Origin: Compostibacter hankyongensis
GTDB taxonomy: Bacteria; Bacteroidota; Bacteroidia; Chitinophagales; Chitinophagaceae
DNA length: 64,000 bases
Assembly: GCF_039541075.1 (NCBI RefSeq)
Contig: NZ_BAABFN010000002.1
Coordinates: 372,001-436,000, forward strand
Direction of reading: 5' to 3'
Under the pieces are notes generated by a model. That model saw nothing but the letters and a program-made list of their open reading frames with translations. It was not told the origin of the DNA and did not search any database. Shown here piece after piece: positions 42,419-51,532 of the stretch; within the stretch, counting starts at the first letter, position 1, and the number at the start of each line of letters is the position of its first letter. Position numbers and translations under genes: made by a program.

Positions 42419-43945
42419 ATGGATTTTCTAAAAACACTTTCTGTGGCTTCCGCTAACAGCGGTGTTTCTACCGGCAGCAACTGGCTGCAGGCCGGCGGCC
42501 CGGTGCTCAGCTCCTTTTCGCCGGTGGACGGAAGCGTCATTGCCACCGTTACCACCGCTGCGGCGGCCGATTATGATAGGGTGGTAACCCGGGCGCAGGC
42601 CGCCTTCCACGGCTGGAGCGCCCTCCCTGCTCCGCGGCGGGGAGAGATCATACGGCAGGTGGGTCTGGCGCTGCGGGAGAAAAAAGAAGCCCTCGGGCGA
42701 CTGGTTTCCTGGGAAATGGGCAAAAGCCTGCAGGAAGGACTGGGTGAAGTGCAGGAGATGATCGATATCAGCGATTTTGCCGTCGGACTTTCCCGGCAGC
42801 TTTACGGAAGGAGCATGCATTCGGAGCGGCCCGGTCACCGGATGTATGAACAATGGCATCCGTTGGGCGTCACCGGCATCATCACGGCATTCAACTTTCC
42901 GGTGGCGGTATGGAGCTGGAATGCTTTTGTTGCGCTGGTATGCGGTAATACGGTGATCTGGAAACCTTCGGAAAAGACGCCGCTCTGCGCCGTGGCCTGT
43001 CAGCAGATCATCGCGGAAGTGCTGGCGCGTAACGACATGTCCGAAGGCGTGAGCAATGTCATCGTCAGCGGACGTGAAGGCGGGGAATGGCTGGCCGGCG
43101 ACTCCCGCATTGCGCTGATATCGGCGACCGGCTCCACGCGCATGGGCAGGTCTGTGGCCGCTGCGGCCGGAGCCCGGCTCGGTCGCACGTTGCTGGAGCT
43201 GGGCGGTAACAACGCCATCATCATCACCCCGGAGGCCGATCTGGATATGGCCCTTGCCGGCAGCATATTCGGCGCCGTCGGCACGGCCGGCCAGCGTTGC
43301 ACCACTACCCGCCGGCTGATCATCCACGAAGAGATATACGACCGGTTCAAAGAAAAGCTGGTAAAGATATATGGGCGGCTACGCATCGGCGATCCCCTTG
43401 ATGAGAATAATCACGTAGGTCCGCTTATCGATAAGGACGCCGTGCTGGATTACCTGCGGGCTCTCGAAGCCATCCGCGAAGCGGGAGGCGTCTTTGTAGT
43501 GGAGGGCGGGCAGCTGGAAGGACCCGGCTATGAAAGCGGCTGCTATGTAAAGCCCTGCGTGGCCGAGGTGGAGAACAGCTGGGAGATCACACAGCGGGAA
43601 ACCTTTGCTCCTATTTTATATCTGATCCGTTACCGGGACAGTCTCGATGCCGCCATTGCCCTGCAGAACGGGGTGCCGCAGGGGTTGTCATCGGCCATCA
43701 TGACCGGTAGCCTGCGTGAAGCCGAGCAGTTTCTTTCCGCTGCAGGTTCCGACTGCGGCATTGCCAATGTCAATATCGGCACCAGCGGCGCCGAGATCGG
43801 CGGCGCTTTCGGCGGTGAAAAAGATACCGGCGGAGGCCGGGAATCCGGCTCCGATGCATGGAAGGCCTATATGCGGCGCCAAACCAGCACCATCAACTAT
43901 TCCACCTCCCTGCCCCTGGCGCAGGGCGTGCGCTTTGATGTGTGA
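42419..43945 (+). CDS. Aldehyde dehydrogenase, ALDH7 (alpha-aminoadipate semialdehyde dehydrogenase-like)
   Basis: This 508-residue NAD-dependent enzyme has the catalytic Glu in LLELGGNNAI, the catalytic Cys in GTAGQRCTTTRR near residue 295, and ends with GGAFGGEKDTGGGRESGSDAWKAYMRRQ in split form as in ALDH7A1/AmaB enzymes. These oxidise alpha-aminoadipate semialdehyde in lysine breakdown and also detoxify other aldehydes. No lysine catabolic partner is adjacent. Co-orientation with panB suggests a shared transcript but no shared pathway is evident. It ends 4 bases from the convergent dodecin gene. Confidence 0.92.
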   Translation: MDFLKTLSVASANSGVSTGSNWLQAGGPVLSSFSPVDGSVIATVTTAAAADYDRVVTRAQAAFHGWSALPAPRRGEIIRQVGLALREKKEALGRLVSWEMGKSLQEGLGEVQEMIDISDFAVGLSRQLYGRSMHSERPGHRMYEQWHPLGVTGIITAFNFPVAVWSWNAFVALVCGNTVIWKPSEKTPLCAVACQQIIAEVLARNDMSEGVSNVIVSGREGGEWLAGDSRIALISATGSTRMGRSVAAAAGARLGRTLLELGGNNAIIITPEADLDMALAGSIFGAVGTAGQRCTTTRRLIIHEEIYDRFKEKLVKIYGRLRIGDPLDENNHVGPLIDKDAVLDYLRALEAIREAGGVFVVEGGQLEGPGYESGCYVKPCVAEVENSWEITQRETFAPILYLIRYRDSLDAAIALQNGVPQGLSSAIMTGSLREAEQFLSAAGSDCGIANVNIGTSGAEIGGAFGGEKDTGGGRESGSDAWKAYMRRQTSTINYSTSLPLAQGVRFDV

Positions 43946-43949
43946 ACAG

Positions 43950-44159
43950 TCAGGCCTCAGCCACCTCGAAGGTGATCTTTACATTCAGCCGGTATTCGCT
44001 GATGCTGCCGTTTTCGCCCACAATGGCGCTCATGTTTTTTACATTTACAGACCGGATGTTGCGTACCGTTTTTGCGGCATGCTTTACCGCATTCTGCGTT
44101 GCGTCTTCCCAGCTTTTGGGAGAATTGGCGAGGAGCTCGATTACTTTTAAGACAGCCAT
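43950..44159 (-). CDS. Dodecin family flavin-binding protein
   Basis: This 69-residue protein reads MAVLKVIELLANSPKSWEDA and continues with a strand-helix-strand-strand pattern ending in YRLNVKITFEV, which is the dodecin fold. Dodecins form hollow 12-mers that store or buffer riboflavin/FMN or, in some members, coenzyme A. It is short but complete; the ATG at 44159 gives the family length. A weak promoter (TTTG at 44215-44218, 18 bases, TAATTTAA at 44189-44196) lies upstream on the minus strand. Transcription ends against the ALDH gene. Confidence 0.9.
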   Translation of the reverse strand: MAVLKVIELLANSPKSWEDATQNAVKHAAKTVRNIRSVNVKNMSAIVGENGSISEYRLNVKITFEVAEA

Positions 44160-44242
44160 AATGGAAGGGTTTAGGGGTTTTAGATGACTTAAATTACGAA
44201 TAATTCCCCAAAAGCAAAAATCAGACCGCAACCGTCCGGGGA

Positions 44243-45043
44243 TCATTTCCCGGGCGCTTCTTCTTTCCGGAGCCCCGTATAGGCGGAAGGGGTGATCCCG
44301 AACTGCCTCAGGAAGTTCCTTCCGAACTGATCCTGCGATCCGTAGCCCACCATCTCCGATACCTCATAGATCTTGTAATGTCCTTCGGCCAGCAGCGCTG
44401 CGGCTTTCTTCAGCCGGCTGATGTTGATCAGTTCATGGGGAGTAAGATCGGATATGGCCTTTATCTTCCGGTAGAGCGTGGGGCGGCTCATACACATGTA
44501 AAGGCTAAGTTGTTCCACATCGAGACCGGTATCGGTGAGGTGATCTTCGATAACCTGGTTTAGCTTTTCAAGAAAAGCCTCGTCGGCGCGGGTATGGGCC
44601 ATACTCCGGATATGCGTCAGCGGCAGGCTGGCAAAATATTGCTTTAGCTTCTCCCGGTTGGCCAGCAGGTTGACGATCTGTACCTGCAGGTGTTCGGGGG
44701 AAAATGGCTTTTCGATATAAGCGTCGGCGCCCAGCTCCAGCCCGGCTATCCTGGACTGCAGGGTGTTTTTTGCCGTCAGCAGGATGACCGGGATATGGCT
44801 GTATTCAAAATCTGATTTTATACGGCGGCACAGCTCAAAACCATCCATGACGTCCATCATGATATCGCTGATCACCAGCTGCACAGGCATGGCGCTCAGC
44901 AGCTGGAGCGCCTGCTGTCCATCCATGGCCGTCTGCACGGTATATTTCTCGCTGAGGTCGCCGGAGATAAATTCGAGTATCTCCTCGTTGTCATCTACCA
45001 GCAGGATGAGCGGCCTTTCTTCTGGGTTGTTCTTTTCTTTCAT
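44243..45043 (-). CDS. Response regulator with REC and AraC-type HTH domains (split hybrid system)
   Basis: This 266-residue protein has an N-terminal REC domain (LILLVDDNEEI, phospho-acceptor Asp60 in SDIMMDVMDG, LLTAK, KPF) and a C-terminal AraC-type HTH pair (DVEQLSLYMCMSRPTLYRKI and YEVSEMVGYGSQDQFGRNFL). In most Bacteroidota hybrid two-component systems this whole unit is fused to the C-terminus of the kinase; here it begins 15 bases after the kinase stop with its own ATG. It is the probable activator of the SusC operon at 48425, which has a direct-repeat operator upstream. Confidence 0.93.
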   Translation of the reverse strand: MKEKNNPEERPLILLVDDNEEILEFISGDLSEKYTVQTAMDGQQALQLLSAMPVQLVISDIMMDVMDGFELCRRIKSDFEYSHIPVILLTAKNTLQSRIAGLELGADAYIEKPFSPEHLQVQIVNLLANREKLKQYFASLPLTHIRSMAHTRADEAFLEKLNQVIEDHLTDTGLDVEQLSLYMCMSRPTLYRKIKAISDLTPHELINISRLKKAAALLAEGHYKIYEVSEMVGYGSQDQFGRNFLRQFGITPSAYTGLRKEEAPGK

Positions 45044-45058
45044 ATTCCGGTTTGCCGG

Positions 45059-48000
45059 TTAACGTTCCATGAGGGGATCGAATTCTATCTCCTGGTGTAC
45101 GGGAAGGGTGAGGGTAAAAACGTTCATTCCGCTTTCGGGCTGTTCCAGCCGGAGTACGCCCTTGTGCAGCTCTGCAAGTGAATGGGAAAGCGAAAGGCCT
45201 ATTCCTGCGCCGTGCTGCTGAGCTGTCTGCCGGATCCGGAAGAAAGTTTCAAATATTTTCTCTTTCATGTCGGGCGGTATGAGGTAGCCGTCGTTTTTCA
45301 CGGCGATGGTAAAGCTGCGGCTGCCGCCCTCTTCCGGGAGCAGACAGATGTCTACCTTATTTTCGGCATATTTCAGGGCATTATCCAGGAGGTTGCCCAG
45401 TATTTTATTCAGCACTTCTGTATCCACATAGGCATAGAAGCGGGCTACCGGAAGATGCAGCCGGAAAGAAAGCTTTTTTTCCTCTGCGGCAGGTCTGAAC
45501 CTGAGATAGTTGTCCCTGATCAGCGCAGGGATATCCGCCCTTACGAAATTCAGGCTGAACCCGTTGATCTCGGCCTTCCTGAAATCCAGAAGCTGGCTGG
45601 TCAGACAGAGCAGCCGGTCTGTATTCCGCGCCATGATCTTCAGGTTGTTCTTTATCTGCGGCACTTCCTCGGCTTTTTTGATCACCTTCTCCATCGGACC
45701 CTTGATCAGGGTAAGGGGCGTGCGTATTTCATGGGCCACATTGGTGAAGAACTCTATTTTAGCGCGGTATATCTCTTTTTCTTTCTCGTGTTCAAACCGC
45801 TCGAGCCGGCGCATGTTTTTTTCCTTTACACTGCGGTGATAGCTGCGAACGCCATACCAGATCAAAGCGGAAACAAAGACAAAGTAAAGGAAATAGGCCA
45901 GCGGGCTTTTCCAGAACGGCGGCAATATCTCGATGGCCAATGTGGTTTCCTTTCTGTTCCAGACGCCGCTGCTGTTGGCGGCCTTTACCCGGAAGACATA
46001 CCTGCCGGGCAGCAATTTTGTAAAGAAGGCCCTCCTGTTGGTCTCAAGATAGGTCCAGTCCTTATCCAGTCCGTCCATCTTATAAGCATATTCCGTGTTA
46101 CCGGGAGAGGTATAGCTGAGGGCGGCGAAGTCAATGCTGAAAGACGACTGGTTGTACTGCAGCACGAGCGTATCGGTGCAGATAATGGCCTTGTGCAGGG
46201 GAGATCCTTCTGCGTTGATGGTCGGCTGGCGGTTGTAGATCTGGAGGCCTGTGATATACACCGGCGGGGTGAAGGCGTTTTTCAGGAATGTTTCGGGATC
46301 AAAACTAATCAGCCCTTTGACGCTGCCAAAGTACATGCGTCCGCCGGGCGACTTGTAGGCAGAATTGTAATTGAACTGGTCGCTGAGCAGGCCGTTGGCT
46401 CTGGAATAGATCTTGATGACGCCTGTTCCCGGCCGGAAGCAAGTCAGGCCCCGGGAAGTGCTGAGCCAGAGATTGCTTTCATTGTCGTCGAGGATAGCGT
46501 ATATCACATTACTGGGCAGGCCGTTCCGGGTGGTGAAACGTTGGAAATGTTTTCTACCGGAATCCAGCTTGCAGAGACCTCCTTCCGTAGCGAACCACAT
46601 GTTACCACGGCGGTCCTCGAAGACGCTGTTGACCCGGTTATTGTTGAGGCTTTCCCGGTCGGCGGGGTCATAGGCGAAATGACCGGAAGTCTTCGTCGAG
46701 GGGTTGAAATAATAAAGGCCCTCCCGGTAGGTGCCCGCCCATAGCGTGCCCCTGTTGTCCTGAAGAAGATAGGTATAAAAAATATCCGGTAGTTCCCGGA
46801 TGGGTACAAAGTCGTCTCCTGCACGGTTGTACCGGAATAATCCGTTGGCACTGGCCAGCAGGATATCCCCGGAGGGCGTACGGTAGATATAATAGATAAA
46901 ATTGTTTTTCAGATCGCCCGGGGCGCTTCCGGTATTATAGTGCCGCAGCACCCGGCCGGTACTGATCTGCATGCGGTCCAGCCCGTGCTCGAAGGTGCCG
47001 ATCCACAAGGTGTCCCCTACCGCCAGCAATCCGTGGATATTGGTGCTGGATAGGCTGCCCGGACCGCCCGGCTTAAAAGGGGTAAATGTCCCGGTTTCAA
47101 GGTTCAGCTTATTAAGTCCTCCGTCTTCTGTTCCGATCCAGAGATTGCCGTAGGCATCCGGGCATATCTCCCGGACCGCATTTCCGCTGAGAGAGTTCTC
47201 GCCTACCCGGGGAAAGAATTTTTCAAAGCTTGCATAAGGGCGCGGATAATAATTCAGCCCTCCGAAATAAGTGCCTGCCCAGATACCGCCTTCCCGGTCG
47301 CGGCAGAAAGTGTATACGGCATTGTCGGAGATCGAATAAGGATCGTTATACTGCTTTTTCAGGTTTTCGGTCTTTCCTGTTCCGATATTGTAGATAATGA
47401 TGCCGGACTCGGTGCCGATCCAGTATTCATCTGCCGAGTACCGGATGAAATCCCGGACAAACAAAGTAGTTCCGTTGCTGTCGCGGGTAAGGATATCCCG
47501 GTAGGTACCGTCAGCGATATCAAATTGTTTTATCCCCTGGTTGGATGTGCCGATGAGAAGAAAGCCCTGTCCTGTATCATACAGCTTTTCGATCCAGCGG
47601 GATGTGGTCGGCGGTGAATCCGCGAATACGTCATAGCTGGTGAAACTGTCGCCGGAGGAGGCGCGTTTTTCCAGATGCCCCGAGGTAGTGGAAACCCAGA
47701 GCTGTCCCTTTTCGGTTATGCTGATCGAGGTGGCGCTGAAATACCGGGAAGGGGGATAATGCTTCATCTTCCCCGTAGCGGTGTTATAACAGTAGAGGGT
47801 CAGTCCTGCAATAAACCAGAGCATCCCCCTGCTATCTGCTTTTATCTCTCTGATCTCGCTGCGCGGACAGCTTTTCAGGAGGCTGAAGGTCTCCGTTTCG
47901 GGATGGTACCGGTACAGCCCCTGCTCCGTTCCTATCCATAAGGTAGCGCTGTCGTCTTCATAAAGACAATGAATGAAATTATTCCCGATGCTCTCGGGAT

Positions 48001-48226
48001 GCTCTTCATCATGTCTGAATATCTTGAAGGCATAGCCGTCAAAACGGTTGAGTCCGTCCTTTGTTCCGAACCACATAAATCCTCTCCGGTCCTGGAGGCT
48101 GCAGATCACGGCATTATTGGAAAGGCCTTCCTCCACCTGATAATGCGTAAAATAATGTGTCTGGGCGTCTGCTATCCCGGCAAGCGCCCCCAGCATCCAG
48201 ATCAGGAATAGTGCTTTGTACCTCAT
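45059..48226 (-). CDS. Sensor histidine kinase with two-component regulator propellers (HTCS sensor half)
   Basis: This 1055-residue inner membrane protein starts with a signal peptide (MRYKALFLIWMLGALAG, ending DAQ), then a periplasmic sensor of about fourteen reg_prop repeats (DRRGFMWFGTKDGLNRFDGY type) forming two propellers, a Y_Y_Y domain (about 690-755) and a membrane segment near 765-785. The HisKA domain has the phospho-acceptor His in FFTNVAHEIRTPLTLIKGPM near residue 829. The HATPase part has NILGNLLDNALKY-like LGNLLDNALKYAENK and GAGIGLSLSHSLAELH. It stops there: the receiver and AraC domains are encoded by the next gene. The glycan fragment sensed is probably the arabinan-type product of the adjacent PUL. 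Confidence 0.94.
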   Translation of the reverse strand: MRYKALFLIWMLGALAGIADAQTHYFTHYQVEEGLSNNAVICSLQDRRGFMWFGTKDGLNRFDGYAFKIFRHDEEHPESIGNNFIHCLYEDDSATLWIGTEQGLYRYHPETETFSLLKSCPRSEIREIKADSRGMLWFIAGLTLYCYNTATGKMKHYPPSRYFSATSISITEKGQLWVSTTSGHLEKRASSGDSFTSYDVFADSPPTTSRWIEKLYDTGQGFLLIGTSNQGIKQFDIADGTYRDILTRDSNGTTLFVRDFIRYSADEYWIGTESGIIIYNIGTGKTENLKKQYNDPYSISDNAVYTFCRDREGGIWAGTYFGGLNYYPRPYASFEKFFPRVGENSLSGNAVREICPDAYGNLWIGTEDGGLNKLNLETGTFTPFKPGGPGSLSSTNIHGLLAVGDTLWIGTFEHGLDRMQISTGRVLRHYNTGSAPGDLKNNFIYYIYRTPSGDILLASANGLFRYNRAGDDFVPIRELPDIFYTYLLQDNRGTLWAGTYREGLYYFNPSTKTSGHFAYDPADRESLNNNRVNSVFEDRRGNMWFATEGGLCKLDSGRKHFQRFTTRNGLPSNVIYAILDDNESNLWLSTSRGLTCFRPGTGVIKIYSRANGLLSDQFNYNSAYKSPGGRMYFGSVKGLISFDPETFLKNAFTPPVYITGLQIYNRQPTINAEGSPLHKAIICTDTLVLQYNQSSFSIDFAALSYTSPGNTEYAYKMDGLDKDWTYLETNRRAFFTKLLPGRYVFRVKAANSSGVWNRKETTLAIEILPPFWKSPLAYFLYFVFVSALIWYGVRSYHRSVKEKNMRRLERFEHEKEKEIYRAKIEFFTNVAHEIRTPLTLIKGPMEKVIKKAEEVPQIKNNLKIMARNTDRLLCLTSQLLDFRKAEINGFSLNFVRADIPALIRDNYLRFRPAAEEKKLSFRLHLPVARFYAYVDTEVLNKILGNLLDNALKYAENKVDICLLPEEGGSRSFTIAVKNDGYLIPPDMKEKIFETFFRIRQTAQQHGAGIGLSLSHSLAELHKGVLRLEQPESGMNVFTLTLPVHQEIEFDPLMER

Positions 48227-48280
48227 GTCGCCAATGCGGGTCTCCATCGTTCGCCTGCTTGTCCGCCCGGCCTGCTAAGG

Positions 48281-48322
48281 TGGAAAATATTTGAGACAAA
48301 ATGAAGAAATATTGAGACAAAA
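48281..48322. promoter_or_regulatory. Direct-repeat operator for the split two-component regulator
   Basis: TTGAGACAAAA occurs at 48291-48301 and 48312-48322, 21 bases apart (two helix turns), with flanking bases partly matching as well. TTTCTTTG at 48350-48357 resembles a -7 box, so the repeat would sit just upstream of the -33 position of the susC promoter, a usual activator position for AraC-type regulators. Confidence 0.6.
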
Positions 48323-48424
48323 GCCCGCAGGCTGCAACGTCTAAAGTTCTTTCTTTGCTCATACGGAGGGCTACGGTCCTCTCCGAAATTCCCTGAAGAT
48401 AAAGTTAAATTAAATCCTCTTGCT

Positions 48425-51400
48425 ATGGTCGGAAACTTATATTCCTATGTACCGCCTGCCCGGCTGGCAGGGCGGCAGCTACGTTTCCTTTTCGCTGTCC
48501 TGTTTTTGCTGGTTCCCTGTGTCGCTTTCTCCCAGGCGCAGCATCGCGTTACCGGTACCGTCACGGGCGGCCGGGGGGAAGGACTTACCGGCGTAATCGT
48601 CCGGGCCGGTCAGGGCGGCCAGGGCGGCAGCACCGACAACAACGGCGGGTATGCCGTTGACCTTCCGCCGGGCGTCGATACCCTGGTTTTTACCTATGTG
48701 GGTTATGCTCCACAGGCCATACCGGTCAACGGGCGGGAAGTGATCAATGTCCAGCTTCACCCGGCATCCACAGGTCTGAACGAAGTGGTAGTGGTCGGAT
48801 ACGGCACGCAGAAGAAAAAGGACCTTACCGGGGCGGTATCCGTTGTGAATACCGATGCTATCCAGAAACGGCAGGCCACCACCCTGGCCGAGGCCATGCA
48901 GGGGCTGGCCACCGGCATCAATGTGAGGAGCGCCGGACTGCCGGGTTCGGAAGCCAAGATCGAGATCCGGGGCACCAAGAATTTCCAGAACTACAGTCCT
49001 CTCTATGTGATTGACGGTATGATCACCACGGCTAACCGGGATTTCAACCCCAACGATATCGAGTCCGTCCAGATCCTCAAAGATGCCTCGGCAGCTGCCA
49101 TATATGGTTCCCGCGCCGCCAACGGCGTGATCATCATCACCACCAAAAAGGGCAAGGAAGGCCCCATGCAGATCAATTTTTCGGGGAAGACCAGCATACA
49201 GACCATTCCCCGTTATAAGCTGACGGGTACCGAGGAATTCGCCAAGCTGAACTTCATGGCCTATGATAACGCGGGAGTGCCGCACCAGAAGCTGGATATG
49301 GATGTAAATACCGATTGGCAGGATGTAGCCTTCCGTACCGGCAACATGCAGGATTATAACCTGAGCTTTTCCGGGGGCGGCAAAAGCGGAAATTATATGG
49401 TATCGGCCAACTATTTTGGCAACAAAGGCACGGTGATCGGCACCCAGTTCGACCGGTACAGCCTGAGGGTGAATACCTCGGGTACCAAGGGTATCTTCAG
49501 CATCGGGGAAAACATTGCCATTACCAATGCCAAATCAGACGAGATGTCGGGGAACCCTATCGTCGATGTGGTCCGCCTGCTGCCCACCATCCCCGTATAC
49601 GACTCCACGCATCCCGGCGGATACGGTTACGGGGATGAAGCCAAGGCCCGGACTTTTGGTACCAACCCTCTCGCCATTGCAAATCTGGAGAACCGCACCA
49701 ACGAGAACTTCCGCGTCCGGGGGAATGTATGGGCAGAATTGAAACCTTTTTCCTTCCTGACCTACCGGCTCAACCTCGGATACGAAACCAGCAACGACCA
49801 CTATACCTATCTGCGGAAGGAGGGCAACTGGACCCTTAACCAGTCCTACGACCCCGCCATTGCCAACGAGAACCGGGCCCGGTTTCAGTCCGGCCTGGTA
49901 GAAAATACCCTTACTTTCAGCAAGACCTTTGACAAGCATTCGCTGAATGTCGTCGCCGGGCAGACCTATCAGCGGGATGATTACGGGCAGATATGGGGCA
50001 CCAAACGGAATATCCTTCAGAACCCCTCCACAGGCCAGTATTATCCGGTGCTGGACCAGGGCAACGAACCGCAGACGGGCGGATTCCTCAACCGCGCCGT
50101 GCTGATTTCCTACCTGGCCCGTGTCGAATATAATTATGCAGACCGGTACCTGCTGAACGCGATCATCCGCCGGGACGGCAGCTCCCGTCTCAGCCCGGAG
50201 AACCGCTGGGGTAATTTTCCTTCCGTATCCGCAGCATGGCGGATCAGCCAGGAGTCCTTCTTCCACAGCTCCTGGGTGGACGACCTGAAGCTGCGGGCCA
50301 GCTATGGCAGGCTCGGCAGCAGCAATATCGGCTACTGGGATTATCTGGCAACCATCAATACCTTTTCCACTATTGCCATGGGGCGCGACCAGCATATTGA
50401 GCCCGGCGCCACACAGGTCAAGCTGGTGAACGAAAATCTCCGCTGGGAGACCCTCATCCAGCAGAACTATGGTGTGGATGCTGCTTTTCTCAACAACAAG
50501 CTCTCCCTGACGGCCGAATATTTCATCGCCGAAACCCGGGATGTGCTTACCGACATGCCCATTGCCCTGACTACGGGTAACGACGGCGGAAACCCGGTGG
50601 TCAATGCCGCCAGCGTCCAGAACAAGGGATTCGAGCTGTCGGCCACCTACCAGGATAACAGCCATCCGCTGGCCTGGAACGTGACGGCCAATTTCACACG
50701 GGTGCGGAACAAGGTGCTGAGCCTGGGGTATAACCGGAACAATATTTACGTCGGCAATACCGTCACCGAGGTAGGTCATCCCATCGGCATGTGGTATGTG
50801 CTGCAGACCGATGGTCTTTTCCAGAGCATGGATGAGGTGAATGCTTACAAGAGCAAGGACGGCAGGATCATCCAGCCCGATGCCAAGCCCGGGGATATCC
50901 GCTTCCGGGACAACAACGGGGACGGACAGATCACCAATGCGGACAAGAAAGTCATAGCCAGCCCCTGGCCCGATTTTGAGCTGGGACTCAATGCCGGCGC
51001 TTCCTACAAAGGATTTTCCTTTTCCATGTCGTGGTTCGGCTCTTTCGGGGCCACCGTATTCAACGGGCCGAAAAGCGTGACGGACCGGTTTGACGACAAT
51101 TCCAACTACCGGAAAGGGATCAAGCCCTGGACCCCGGAAAACCCGAATACCAGCACACCCAGGGCTTATTACGGTACTACGCTGAACTCGCGTGGCGATA
51201 CGGAACGATGGCTGGAGAGCGGCAGCTTTGCCCGTCTGAAATTTATCAGCCTGGCTTACAGCCTGCCCTCCTCCCTGGTAAAGCAGATCGGTTTTTCGAG
51301 CGCGCAGATATCCCTCTCCGGACAGAACCTGATCACCTTTACAAAATACGGCGGTCTGGATCCGGAGTTCGATAACGGCTCGATCTGGGAAAGAGGATAC

Positions 51401-51460
51401 GACTTCGGCGCCTTCCCCAATGTGAAGATGTATTCCGTAGGCCTGCAATTTGGCTTTTAA
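48425..51460 (+). CDS. SusC/RagA TonB-dependent glycan importer
   Basis: This 1011-residue outer membrane transporter has a signal peptide (about 1-37), a CarboxypepD_reg-like domain (about 40-105, with Gly-rich GQGGQGGS), the plug with LNEVVVVGYGTQKKKDLTGA and the barrel ending in KMYSVGLQFGF. No STN domain. It is divergent from the two-component genes and is the first gene of the SusC-SusD-BNR-GH43 operon. Imports oligosaccharide, probably arabinan-derived given its enzymes. Confidence 0.95.
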   Translation: MVGNLYSYVPPARLAGRQLRFLFAVLFLLVPCVAFSQAQHRVTGTVTGGRGEGLTGVIVRAGQGGQGGSTDNNGGYAVDLPPGVDTLVFTYVGYAPQAIPVNGREVINVQLHPASTGLNEVVVVGYGTQKKKDLTGAVSVVNTDAIQKRQATTLAEAMQGLATGINVRSAGLPGSEAKIEIRGTKNFQNYSPLYVIDGMITTANRDFNPNDIESVQILKDASAAAIYGSRAANGVIIITTKKGKEGPMQINFSGKTSIQTIPRYKLTGTEEFAKLNFMAYDNAGVPHQKLDMDVNTDWQDVAFRTGNMQDYNLSFSGGGKSGNYMVSANYFGNKGTVIGTQFDRYSLRVNTSGTKGIFSIGENIAITNAKSDEMSGNPIVDVVRLLPTIPVYDSTHPGGYGYGDEAKARTFGTNPLAIANLENRTNENFRVRGNVWAELKPFSFLTYRLNLGYETSNDHYTYLRKEGNWTLNQSYDPAIANENRARFQSGLVENTLTFSKTFDKHSLNVVAGQTYQRDDYGQIWGTKRNILQNPSTGQYYPVLDQGNEPQTGGFLNRAVLISYLARVEYNYADRYLLNAIIRRDGSSRLSPENRWGNFPSVSAAWRISQESFFHSSWVDDLKLRASYGRLGSSNIGYWDYLATINTFSTIAMGRDQHIEPGATQVKLVNENLRWETLIQQNYGVDAAFLNNKLSLTAEYFIAETRDVLTDMPIALTTGNDGGNPVVNAASVQNKGFELSATYQDNSHPLAWNVTANFTRVRNKVLSLGYNRNNIYVGNTVTEVGHPIGMWYVLQTDGLFQSMDEVNAYKSKDGRIIQPDAKPGDIRFRDNNGDGQITNADKKVIASPWPDFELGLNAGASYKGFSFSMSWFGSFGATVFNGPKSVTDRFDDNSNYRKGIKPWTPENPNTSTPRAYYGTTLNSRGDTERWLESGSFARLKFISLAYSLPSSLVKQIGFSSAQISLSGQNLITFTKYGGLDPEFDNGSIWERGYDFGAFPNVKMYSVGLQFGF

Positions 51461-51532
51461 CAAGCAACAGTGCTATGATAGTATGATGATCCGCCCCGGG
51501 CGGACGACCCTTAAAAAGACAAATATTACCAG

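Noticed and set aside
44243..48226. Kinase and regulator as one gene broken by a frameshift
   Set aside because: The kinase has a proper stop, the regulator its own ATG 15 bases later, and both domain sets are complete, so two genes are the simpler reading. A sequencing error cannot be excluded and is noted as a test.
49535..51463. Very long open frame (642 codons) on the strand opposite susC
   Set aside because: It is the codon-bias shadow of a GC-rich SusC gene: no family sequence, many Gly/His/Val-rich stretches and no start signal. Similar antisense frames at 2003-3067, 10145-11110, 45182-46744, 52331-53173, 53226-54230, 54548-55528, 55671-56765 and 62053-63084 were rejected for the same reason.
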